A stretch of DNA of 38,814 nucleotides from Actinomycetes bacterium (GTDB taxonomy: Bacteria > Actinomycetota > Actinomycetes > Propionibacteriales > Propionibacteriaceae). The translations under genes and the position numbers were made by a program. The notes under the pieces were generated by a model that was not told the origin of the DNA, did no database searches, and saw only the letters and a list, made by a program, of their open reading frames with translations. The DNA lies in assembly GCA_023437345.1 (NCBI GenBank), contig JAEZGC010000233.1, positions 1 through 38,814 on the forward strand, given 5' to 3'. Shown piece by piece: positions 25,644 to 32,796 of this stretch; position 1 is the first letter of the stretch, and each line of letters starts with the position of its first letter.

Positions 25644-27130
25644 CTCGTCTCACTCCGCCGGAGGCCATCACCGTGACCAGGGAGCAGTTGGCCGACGCGG
25701 TCAGCGCCCAACTGGCCCGCGGGCTGCGGCTCGCCCTGGTGGCCGGCCACGAGGACGGACCTGACCGCTTCCGGATCGTCCAGGTCTTCCTCGGCACCGC
25801 CGGCGAGCGGGTGGAACTTGTCGTCGAGATCCCGCGGCCCGACGCCTGGCTGCCGACCCTGGCCGGGATCTCCTACCCGGCGGGCCGGTTCGAGCGCGAG
25901 CTGCGCGACCTCTACGGCATCGTCCCGCGCGACCACCCGCAGCCCTACCGGCTGGTACGCCACGGCCACTGGCCGACTGGCTACCACCCCATGCTCTCCG
26001 ACGCCGACCCCGCTGCGGACTTCGGCTCGAACACCGGGTTCCCGTTCGCCGAGGTCACCGGCAAGGGGGTGTACGAGATCCCGGTCGGGCCGGTCCACGC
26101 CGGCCTCATCGAGCCGGGCCACTTCCGGTTCTCCGTGGTCGGGGAGACCATCGTGCGGATGTACCAGCGGCTCTACTTCGTCCACCGGGGGGTCGAGAAG
26201 CTGTTCGAGGGCCGCAGGGCGGTCGACGGCGTCCGGCTGGCGGAGCGGATCAGCGGCGACACCGCTGTCGGCCACAGCCTGGCCTACGCGATGGCCGTCG
26301 AGGACGCCCTCGGGCTCCCGGTCGCCGAGCGGGACCGGCTGGTGCGGGCGCTCCTGCTCGAGCTGGAGCGGCTCTACAACCACGTCAACGACCTGGGTGC
26401 GATAGTCAACGACACCGGATTCGGCATCGTGAACCAGCACGCCGGACGGCTTCGGGAGACCCTGCTGCGCCACAACGCCCGGCTCACCGGCCACCGGCTG
26501 CTGCGCGGCGCGATCCGGATCGGTGGCGCGGACCTGCTCGCCCCACCGGAGCCCGACCTGATCGCCGCGGTCGCCGCCGAGGTCGCCGACCTGGCGCGGA
26601 TCGCGACCGACCACCCGATGGTCGCCAACCGGCTGAACACCACAGCCGTCCTGCGGCCGGAGCGGGCGGCGGAGATCGGGGTACTCGGCTACGTCGCCCG
26701 GGCCTGTGGGCTGACGGTGGACGCGCGGGCCGACCAGCCGTTCGTCGATCTCGGCGACCGGTTCCGGGTCGTCACCGCGAACGACGGCGATGTCCGGGCA
26801 CGGTTCGACGTCCGGGTCGGTGAGGTGGAGGTGTCCGCAGCCCTGATCGCTGACCTGGCCGGGCGAATCGCCGGCCTGGACGCGGCCTCGCCGGCTCCGG
26901 CTCCCGAGGCCACCCCTGGTGCCGGGCTGGGGGTCGTCGAGGCGTGGCGGGGCACCCTCGTCCACCGCGTCGAGCTGAACGCGAGCGGGGTGCTGACCCG
27001 GGTCAAGGTGGTGGATCCGTCCTTCGCCACCTGGCCGGCGCTGGGCATCGCCCTGGCGGACACGATCGTCCCCGACTTCCCGCTGGCCAACAAGAGCTTC
27101 AACATGTCCTACGCCGGCAACGACCTCTGA
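25640..27130 (+). CDS. HycE/HyfG-like large subunit lacking the [NiFe] ligands
   Basis: 496-residue fusion of a NuoC-like domain (~1-140, with FERELRDLYGIVPRDHPQPY) and a NuoD/hydrogenase large-subunit domain. In active [NiFe] enzymes, RICGxC and a C-terminal DPCxxC bind the metals. Here the first motif reads RISGDTAVGHSLAYAMAVED (Ser205, Thr208), and the second reads NMSYAG (Ser490, Gly493), four residues before the end. All four Cys ligands are missing, and there is no cleavable C-terminal extension. It therefore cannot bind Ni-Fe as hydrogenases do. The frame is intact and the conserved His212 region kept, so it looks like a functional, repurposed protein. Overlaps the HyfF stop. Confidence 0.9.
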   Translation: MTRLTPPEAITVTREQLADAVSAQLARGLRLALVAGHEDGPDRFRIVQVFLGTAGERVELVVEIPRPDAWLPTLAGISYPAGRFERELRDLYGIVPRDHPQPYRLVRHGHWPTGYHPMLSDADPAADFGSNTGFPFAEVTGKGVYEIPVGPVHAGLIEPGHFRFSVVGETIVRMYQRLYFVHRGVEKLFEGRRAVDGVRLAERISGDTAVGHSLAYAMAVEDALGLPVAERDRLVRALLLELERLYNHVNDLGAIVNDTGFGIVNQHAGRLRETLLRHNARLTGHRLLRGAIRIGGADLLAPPEPDLIAAVAAEVADLARIATDHPMVANRLNTTAVLRPERAAEIGVLGYVARACGLTVDARADQPFVDLGDRFRVVTANDGDVRARFDVRVGEVEVSAALIADLAGRIAGLDAASPAPAPEATPGAGLGVVEAWRGTLVHRVELNASGVLTRVKVVDPSFATWPALGIALADTIVPDFPLANKSFNMSYAGNDL

Positions 27131-27279
27131 TCCGGGCGGCCGGCCTCGGCCCGGCGGTCGGGAGGGGCAGTGAGATCGCGCCGGCCACGGACGGCCCGCC
27201 CCGCGGGTCAGTGTGCCGAACCGGAATAGTCGAAACCACAACGGGATTGCACTGGTCGTCCAGCCAAGGAGGAGACAGC

Positions 27280-27924
27280 ATGGCCCGCATCACTGTTCTG
27301 GGCGGCACCGGGTACGCCGGCGCCGCTGTTGTCGCGGAGGCCGCCCGGCGCGGGCACGAGGTCACCGCGATCAGCCGGCACGCGCCGTCAGAGCCGGTAG
27401 CCGCAGTCAGGTACCTGACCGGGTCCGTGCTGGAGGACGACGTGCTGGCCGGCGCCGTCGCCGACGCCGAGGTCGTCTTCGAGGCGCTGTCACCGCGGGG
27501 CGACATGGCCGGGAAGGTGGGCGGCGTCTTCGAGCGCCTGCTCGACCTCGCCGACCAGGGCGGAGTCCGGCTGGGAGTGCTCGGCGGCGCCTCGTCGCTC
27601 CTGGTCGAGCCGGACGGCCCCCGGCTGTTCGACATCGGCACACCCGCACCGGAGGTGCTCCCCGAGGTCGAACTGGGGATGGCGAAGCTCGACAGGCTGC
27701 GCGCCACCCCGGAGACGCTGGACTGGTTCTACATCAGCCCGGCAGCCGAGTTCGGGGCGTGGGTGCCCAGTGAGGCCACCGGACGGTACCGCACCAGCGA
27801 CGACGTCCTGCTGAAGGGGCCGGACGGACGCTCGGAGGTCTCGGCAGCCGACCTGGCGATCGCCGTCCTGGACGAGATCGAGCGCCCCGCGCACCGGCGT
27901 CGGCGATTCCACGTCGCCCACTGA
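27280..27924 (+). CDS. NAD(P)-binding epimerase/reductase family protein (YwnB-like)
   Basis: 214-residue atypical short-chain dehydrogenase/NAD(P)H-binding protein. The nucleotide-binding motif GGTGYAGAAV sits near residue 8, with NADPH-type Arg after the second strand (AISRHAPS). The classical YxxxK catalytic pair is absent, so it may be a flavin/NADPH reductase or a redox sensor rather than an epimerase. ATG at 27280 has AAGGAGGAG. It lies 150 bp beyond the hydrogenase-like operon on the same strand with its own ribosome site, so cotranscription is uncertain. Substrate unknown. Confidence 0.85.
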   Translation: MARITVLGGTGYAGAAVVAEAARRGHEVTAISRHAPSEPVAAVRYLTGSVLEDDVLAGAVADAEVVFEALSPRGDMAGKVGGVFERLLDLADQGGVRLGVLGGASSLLVEPDGPRLFDIGTPAPEVLPEVELGMAKLDRLRATPETLDWFYISPAAEFGAWVPSEATGRYRTSDDVLLKGPDGRSEVSAADLAIAVLDEIERPAHRRRRFHVAH

Positions 27925-27978
27925 GTGCCCTAACGGGGCAGCCGCCGCCAGGCTGCTGGTCGGCACCGACCGCAGCGG

Positions 27979-27993
27979 TAGACTGACCCCTTG
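27979..27993 (+). promoter_or_regulatory. Candidate promoter for a leaderless prfB transcript
   Basis: TAGACT at 27979-27984 is a good -10 box and ends eight bases before the prfB GTG at 27993. Transcription would start at or within two bases of the start codon, and no ribosome-binding site precedes it. This fits leaderless translation. Confidence 0.5.
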
Positions 27994-29102
27994 TGACCGC
28001 CGCTGACCTGCAGACCGACCTGGCCGAACTCGAACGCACCCTGACGTCGATCGAGGCAGTTCTCGACCCTGCCGCCAAGCGGGCAGAGATCGCCGATCTC
28101 TCCGAGGAGGTCGCCGCGCCCGACCTGTGGGACGACCAGGAGAACGCGCAGCGGGTCACCTCCCGGCTCTCCCGGCTGCAGTCCGAGGTTGACCGGCTCA
28201 GCAAGCTGCGCGGCCGGATCGACGACCTCGGCGTCCTTATCGAACTCGCCGACGAGGAAGGGGACCAGGCCACCCTCGACGAGGCCCAGCGTGACCTCAA
28301 GACGCTCACCCGTGACATCGACGCCCTCGAGACCCGCACCTTGTTGTCGGGGGAGTACGACCAGCGGGAAGCGCTGGTCACCATCCGGTCCGAGGCCGGG
28401 GGAGTGGACGCCGCCGACTTCGCCGCGATGCTGCTGCGGATGTACCTTCGCTGGGCCGAGCGGCACGGCTACCCGACCGAGGTGTACGAGACGTCGGAGG
28501 CGGAGGAGGCAGGCATCAAGTCGGCCACCTTCACTGTCAAGGAGCCCTTCGCCTACGGCATGCTGTCGGTCGAGCAGGGCACCCACCGGCTGGTGCGGAT
28601 CTCGCCGTTCGACAACCAGGGCCGCCGCCAGACCTCCTTCGCCGGCGTGGACGTGTTCCCGGTCACCGAGGAGATCGACCACATCGACATCCCCGAGTCC
28701 GACCTGCGGGTGGACGTGTTCAGGTCCTCCGGCCCCGGCGGGCAGAGCGTCAACACCACCGACTCCGCAGTCCGGCTCACCCATATCCCCACCGGGATCG
28801 TGGTCTCCATGCAGAACGAGAAGTCCCAGCTGCAGAACAAGGTGGCCGGCATGAAGGTACTGCAGTCCCGGCTGCTGGAGCGGGCCCGCGCCGAGAAGGA
28901 GGCCGAGATGCGCGGCCTCAAGGGCGACGCCGGCAACTCCTGGGGCGCGCAGATGCGCTCCTACGTCCTGCACCCCTACCAGATGGTGAAGGACCTGCGC
29001 ACCGAGCACGAGGTGGGCAACCCTGACGCCGTTTTCGACGGCGACATCGACGGCTTCATCGACGCCGGCATCCGCTGGCGCCGCCAGCAGGGCGACCGCT
29101 GA
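27993..29102 (+). CDS. prfB: Peptide chain release factor 2
   Basis: 369-residue release factor that reads UGA and UAA stop codons and triggers peptidyl-tRNA hydrolysis on the ribosome. The catalytic GGQ is in SSGPGGQSVNTTDS, and the RF2 codon-recognition tripeptide SPF is in RISPFDNQ. The frame is continuous from GTG 27993; the autoregulatory +1 frameshift of many bacteria (an in-frame UGA near codon 26) is absent, as in most actinobacteria. It starts the conserved prfB-ftsE-ftsX-smpB block. Length is typical. Confidence 0.97.
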   Translation: MTAADLQTDLAELERTLTSIEAVLDPAAKRAEIADLSEEVAAPDLWDDQENAQRVTSRLSRLQSEVDRLSKLRGRIDDLGVLIELADEEGDQATLDEAQRDLKTLTRDIDALETRTLLSGEYDQREALVTIRSEAGGVDAADFAAMLLRMYLRWAERHGYPTEVYETSEAEEAGIKSATFTVKEPFAYGMLSVEQGTHRLVRISPFDNQGRRQTSFAGVDVFPVTEEIDHIDIPESDLRVDVFRSSGPGGQSVNTTDSAVRLTHIPTGIVVSMQNEKSQLQNKVAGMKVLQSRLLERARAEKEAEMRGLKGDAGNSWGAQMRSYVLHPYQMVKDLRTEHEVGNPDAVFDGDIDGFIDAGIRWRRQQGDR

Positions 29103-29172
29103 CCCCGGGCGGCCGACGCCCTCGCCGCGGACGCGGCCCGCGTGGCGGCTGGCCCGCCCCCACCGTGCCGCA

Positions 29173-29178
29173 TACACT
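29173..29178 (+). promoter_or_regulatory. Candidate -10 box for ftsE
   Basis: TACACT in the 145-base gap after prfB fits TANNNT and lies 70 bases before the ftsE GTG. No clear -35 or ribosome-binding site accompanies it. Confidence 0.3.
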
Positions 29179-29247
29179 CCAAGGCAGGTCGGCTGAGAGA
29201 TCCTCAGGAATTCTTCCCCATCGTCCATCCCGGCCAGCCCCTCAACC

Positions 29248-29934
29248 GTGATCAGATTCGAAGGCGTCTCCAAGACCTACGAGGGTCAGACCCGCCCGGC
29301 GCTGCGTGATGTCGACGTCGAGATCGGCAAGGGCGAGTTCGCCTTCCTGGTCGGCGCGTCCGGCTCGGGCAAGTCGACGTTCCTGCGGCTCATCCTTCGC
29401 GAGTACCTGCCCAGCTCGGGCCACCTGTACGTGGCGGGCAAGGACCTGACCCGCCTGCGCGGCTGGAAGGTGCCGGCGCTGCGCCGCCAGATCGGGACGG
29501 TGTTCCAGGACTTCCGGCTGCTGCCCGGCAAGAGCGTCACCGAGAACGTCGCGTTCGCGCTGCAGGTGATCGGCAAGCCCGCCTCGCTGATTCGCAAGGT
29601 GGTGCCCGAGACGCTCGAACTCGTCGGGCTGGAGGGCAAGGGGGACCGGCTGCCTGAAGAACTCTCAGGTGGTGAGCAGCAGCGGGTCGCCATCGCCCGC
29701 GCCTTCGTCAACCGGCCGGCGATCCTGATCGCCGATGAGCCGACCGGCAACCTCGACCCGGCGACCAGCGTCGGCATCATGAAGCTCCTCGACCGGATCA
29801 ACAAGTCCGACACGACGGTCATCATGGCCACCCACGACGCCACCATCGTCGACCAGATGCGCAAGCGGGTCATCGAACTCGTCGCCGGCGAAGTGGTCCG
29901 CGACCAGACGAAGGGCGTCTATGGCTACCAGTGA
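29248..29934 (+). CDS. ftsE: Cell division ATP-binding protein FtsE
   Basis: 228-residue ABC ATPase that works with FtsX at the division site to activate wall hydrolases. Walker A is GASGSGKST (near residue 36), the signature LSGGEQQRVAIARA, Walker B LIADEPTGNL, and the switch His in MATHDATI. Start is GTG 29248 with no clear ribosome site. FtsX follows after 27 bp with AAGGAGGAG. Length is normal and all ATPase motifs are intact. Confidence 0.97.
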   Translation: MIRFEGVSKTYEGQTRPALRDVDVEIGKGEFAFLVGASGSGKSTFLRLILREYLPSSGHLYVAGKDLTRLRGWKVPALRRQIGTVFQDFRLLPGKSVTENVAFALQVIGKPASLIRKVVPETLELVGLEGKGDRLPEELSGGEQQRVAIARAFVNRPAILIADEPTGNLDPATSVGIMKLLDRINKSDTTVIMATHDATIVDQMRKRVIELVAGEVVRDQTKGVYGYQ

Positions 29935-29961
29935 GCCGCGCCCACAAGGAGGAGCTGCCTG

Positions 29962-30867
29962 ATGCGGCACACACTGCGCGAGATGTGGTCGGGTCTGCGC
30001 CGCAACGCGTCGATGAACCTCGCGGTCATCGTCACCATGTGGGTCTCGCTCACGCTGTTCGGCGCCGGGCTCCTGGTCACCCAGCAGGTCGACCTGCTGA
30101 AGGGGAACTGGTACGACCGCATCGAGATCAGCGTCTTCTTGTGCGTCGAGGACTCCCGCGGCAGCAATTGCGAGCCCGGGGTGGGCGCCACCGACGCCGA
30201 GCGTGCGGCGATCGGCGCGGCGCTGCGCGACAACCCCGAGGTCCGTGAAGTCTTCTACGAGAGCAAGGCCGAAGCGTGGGCCGAATTCCAGAAGGTATTC
30301 GCCGACGACCCCATTCTCGAGACCATGAACCAGGAAATGATGCAGGATTCCTTCCGCATCAAGCTGGTCAATCCCGAGGAATACCAGGGTGTCGTTTCGA
30401 TGGTCGCGGGGATGCCAGGGGTGCAGGCCGTCCGTGACCTGAGAGAGATCCTCGACCCACTGTTCGCCTGGCTGAACATGGCCCGCTGGGCGACGGTCCT
30501 GGCCAGTGGCCTGCTGCTGCTGGCGGCCGCCCTCCAGATCGGCAACACGATCCGGATGGCAGCGTTCTCGCGCCGGCGCGAGATCGGGATCATGCGCCTC
30601 GTGGGCGCCTCCAACTGGTACATCATGCTGCCGTTCCTGCTGGAATCACTGCTCGCCGCGCTGGTCGGAGCTGGCCTCGCCTGCCTGTCCCTGGCCGCCA
30701 TCCAGGAGTTCGTGATCGTCCAGAAGGCTAAAGTCGAGATCAAGACAATCTCCGCCTGGATCGGCTGGGAGCACGTGGGATTCGCCATGGGAAGCCTTGT
30801 GCTCCTCGGTGTCGTGCTATCTATTATTCCGACGTTGATAGCAACTCGCAGGTTCCTTCGAGTATGA
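29962..30867 (+). CDS. ftsX: Cell division protein FtsX
   Basis: 301-residue four-helix membrane partner of FtsE. Helix 1 (residues ~22-42) is followed by a ~120-residue extracellular loop with two Cys (FLCVEDSRGSNCE, possible disulfide), then the FtsX permease core LLLLAAALQIGNTIRMAAFS and RRREIGIMRLVGASNWYIM, and a last helix ending GVVLSIIPTLIATRRFLRV. The loop is where FtsX usually contacts its hydrolase; the adjacent M23 gene is the obvious candidate. ATG at 29962 has AAGGAGGAG. The final ~70 bases are AT-richer than the surroundings. Confidence 0.95.
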   Translation: MRHTLREMWSGLRRNASMNLAVIVTMWVSLTLFGAGLLVTQQVDLLKGNWYDRIEISVFLCVEDSRGSNCEPGVGATDAERAAIGAALRDNPEVREVFYESKAEAWAEFQKVFADDPILETMNQEMMQDSFRIKLVNPEEYQGVVSMVAGMPGVQAVRDLREILDPLFAWLNMARWATVLASGLLLLAAALQIGNTIRMAAFSRRREIGIMRLVGASNWYIMLPFLLESLLAALVGAGLACLSLAAIQEFVIVQKAKVEIKTISAWIGWEHVGFAMGSLVLLGVVLSIIPTLIATRRFLRV

Positions 30868-30892
30868 GTCGAATCGAATTGGAGTAGTCATA

Positions 30893-32176
30893 GTGCGCCA
30901 GGTGCCTTCCCCCACCGTCACGCATCGGACGCAGGGCCGCGTCCGGGCGACCTGGCTGCGGCTGCTCCTGGCCGGCGTCCTCCTGCTCGGGCTGGTCGCG
31001 GGCAGCTCCGCCCCGGCGTCCGCCGAGAGCCTCCAGGACCAGCGCGCCAAGGTGCGCAAGGCACTGGCGAAGACCAAGGCGAGCATCGCCACCGCGCAGA
31101 GCGAGGTGAAGGCGGCGTCCTCGTCGCTGGAGGAATCCGAGACAAAACTCGCCACGGCGCGGCGCGAACTCGCCTACGTCCAGGGAAAACTCGCCAAGGC
31201 TCGAGAAAAGGACGCGAAAATCGCCAAGGCCCTCAAGAAGGCCGAAGAGGCGCTTGAGAAGTCCGAGGCGGCGGTCGCCCAGGGCGAGGCCGACCTCGCC
31301 GAGCAGGAACGGCTGATCGGTGACGTGGCCCGGACCGCCTACCAGCGGCACTCGCGCCTGATCGACTTCAGCGTGATGCTCGACGCCGACAACGTCGCGC
31401 AGGTAGCCGACCGTGCCCAGTGGACCGAGCTGATCTTCTCCAGTTCAGCGACCGAGATGGAACGGTTGCAGGACCTGCAGCTCCAACTCGAGGCCGCCAA
31501 GCAGGCCAGGGAGGCGGCCCGCGAGGACGTCGCCGAGCAGCGCCGGCAGAGCAAGGCACAAGTCGCCGCGGTCAAGGAGCTCGCCAACGACGCCGCCGCC
31601 CGCGAGGCCGAGGTCGCCCGCCTGGTCGCGGAGAACCGCAAGCTGCGCGACACCGCCATGCACGAGCTGGAGGCGAGCCGCGAGCAGTACGACAAGCTCG
31701 AGAAGCAGGAAGCCTCGATCACCAAGAAGATCCTCGCGCAGGCCGCCAAGGACAAGCACCTGAAGGTGAACTCGAAGGGCTTCATCCGTCCGGTGAACGC
31801 CAACCCCGGCTCGCCGTACGGGATGCGGTACCACCCGATCCTCCACTACTGGCGGATGCACTGGGGCCTGGACTTCGGAGCCAAGTGCGGTGCGCCGCTG
31901 TACGCGATGGCCAACGGCAAGGTCGCCCAGGTGCTGCGGACCTCGCAGTCCAACGGGCTTGGCAACTGGACGGTCATCAACTACGGCAGCTACAAGGGCG
32001 CCAACATGGCCAGCGGCTACGCCCACCAGTCCCGCATCGTGGTGCGGCCCGGCCAGTCGGTCAAGCAGGGCCAGGTCGTGGGCTACGTGGGCACCACAGG
32101 GCTGTCGACCGGCTGCCACCTGCACCTGCAGATGTACCGCAACGGCACCCGGGTCAACCCGCGTCCGTACGTGTAG
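30893..32176 (+). CDS. Secreted M23 peptidase with coiled coil (EnvC-like)
   Basis: 427-residue exported murein hydrolase or hydrolase activator. The signal peptide (~44 residues, hydrophobic LLLAGVLLLGLVAGS, cleavage near ASAES) is followed by a long coiled coil (~45-290, rich in Ala, Glu and Lys) and a LytM/M23 domain. Zinc ligands look complete: His323 and Asp327 in HWGLDF, and the HxH pair His409/His411 in CHLHLQM, so it may be catalytically active rather than a degenerate activator. It sits 25 bp after ftsX, and the same coiled-coil-plus-LytM plan is that of EnvC, an FtsEX partner. GTG start; regulation unknown. Confidence 0.92.
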   Translation: MRQVPSPTVTHRTQGRVRATWLRLLLAGVLLLGLVAGSSAPASAESLQDQRAKVRKALAKTKASIATAQSEVKAASSSLEESETKLATARRELAYVQGKLAKAREKDAKIAKALKKAEEALEKSEAAVAQGEADLAEQERLIGDVARTAYQRHSRLIDFSVMLDADNVAQVADRAQWTELIFSSSATEMERLQDLQLQLEAAKQAREAAREDVAEQRRQSKAQVAAVKELANDAAAREAEVARLVAENRKLRDTAMHELEASREQYDKLEKQEASITKKILAQAAKDKHLKVNSKGFIRPVNANPGSPYGMRYHPILHYWRMHWGLDFGAKCGAPLYAMANGKVAQVLRTSQSNGLGNWTVINYGSYKGANMASGYAHQSRIVVRPGQSVKQGQVVGYVGTTGLSTGCHLHLQMYRNGTRVNPRPYV

Positions 32177-32190
32177 CAGCGGGGGAGGGC

Positions 32191-32295
32191 GCTGACGCGG
32201 CGTCGCGGTTGTCGTCTGCTCCTCGCCTCGCTGGCGCGATGCTCGTCGAGACTCCGCCCTTGCCGCCGCTGACGCGGCGCCGCGGTTGTCGTCTG
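32191..32295. repeat. Pair of 28-bp direct repeats upstream of smpB
   Basis: GCTGACGCGGCG...GTTGTCGTCTG occurs at 32191-32218 and at 32268-32295 with one mismatch, in the 146-base gap between the M23 gene and smpB. They may be part of a dispersed repeat or a regulatory element; the second copy ends 28 bases before the smpB start. Confidence 0.7.
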
Positions 32296-32322
32296 TCACA
32301 CTTGGTGGCGAGGAGGAACCCG

Positions 32323-32796
32323 ATGCCGCGACCCACCGGGCGGATCATGGTCGCCCAGAACCGCAAGGCCCGTCACGACTACCACCTGCACGACACCTTT
32401 GAGGCGGGACTCGTCCTGACCGGGACCGAGGTGAAGTCCCTGCGCGCCGGACGGGCGTCGCTGGCCGACGCCTTCGCGACCGTCGACGACGGCGAGGTCT
32501 GGCTGCGCAACGCCCACATCCCCGAGTACGAGTTCGGAACCTGGAAGAACCACTCCACGCGGCGCACCCGCAAGCTGCTGCTGCACCGCAAGGAGATCGC
32601 CAGGCTGGCCAAGGAGACGACCAACTCCGGACGGACGATAGTCCCGCTGGCGATCTACTTCTCCGACGGCTACGCCAAGGTGGAGATCGCCGTGGCCACC
32701 GGCAAGAAGGACTGGGACAAGCGCCAGACGCTGGCCGCAAGGGAGGCCGACCGCGAAGCCCAGCGGGCCCTCGCCAGCCGGAACCGGGGGGAGTGA
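32323..32796 (+). CDS. smpB: SsrA-binding protein
   Basis: 157-residue RNA-binding protein that delivers tmRNA to stalled ribosomes. The family core is clear: QNRKARHDYHLHDTFEAGLV, GTEVKSLRAGRASLADAF, LRNAHIPEY and RKLLLHRKEIARL; the basic C-terminal tail (KKDWDKRQT...) is intact. ATG at 32323 has AGGAGGAAC upstream; the longer frame back through the M23 gene is a shadow. Its partner ssrA begins near 38699 in the same window. Confidence 0.97.
   Translation: MPRPTGRIMVAQNRKARHDYHLHDTFEAGLVLTGTEVKSLRAGRASLADAFATVDDGEVWLRNAHIPEYEFGTWKNHSTRRTRKLLLHRKEIARLAKETTNSGRTIVPLAIYFSDGYAKVEIAVATGKKDWDKRQTLAAREADREAQRALASRNRGE

Noticed and set aside
25640..27130. Annotation as an active [NiFe] hydrogenase or formate hydrogenlyase
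   Set aside because: All four metal-binding cysteines are replaced and there is no maturation extension.
18226..27924. Integrative island inserted at tRNA-Val
   Set aside because: No integrase gene and no visible duplicate of the tRNA 3' end on the far side; position next to a tRNA alone is not enough.
27993..28100. Programmed +1 frameshift in prfB
   Set aside because: The reading frame is continuous from GTG and no early in-frame stop is present.
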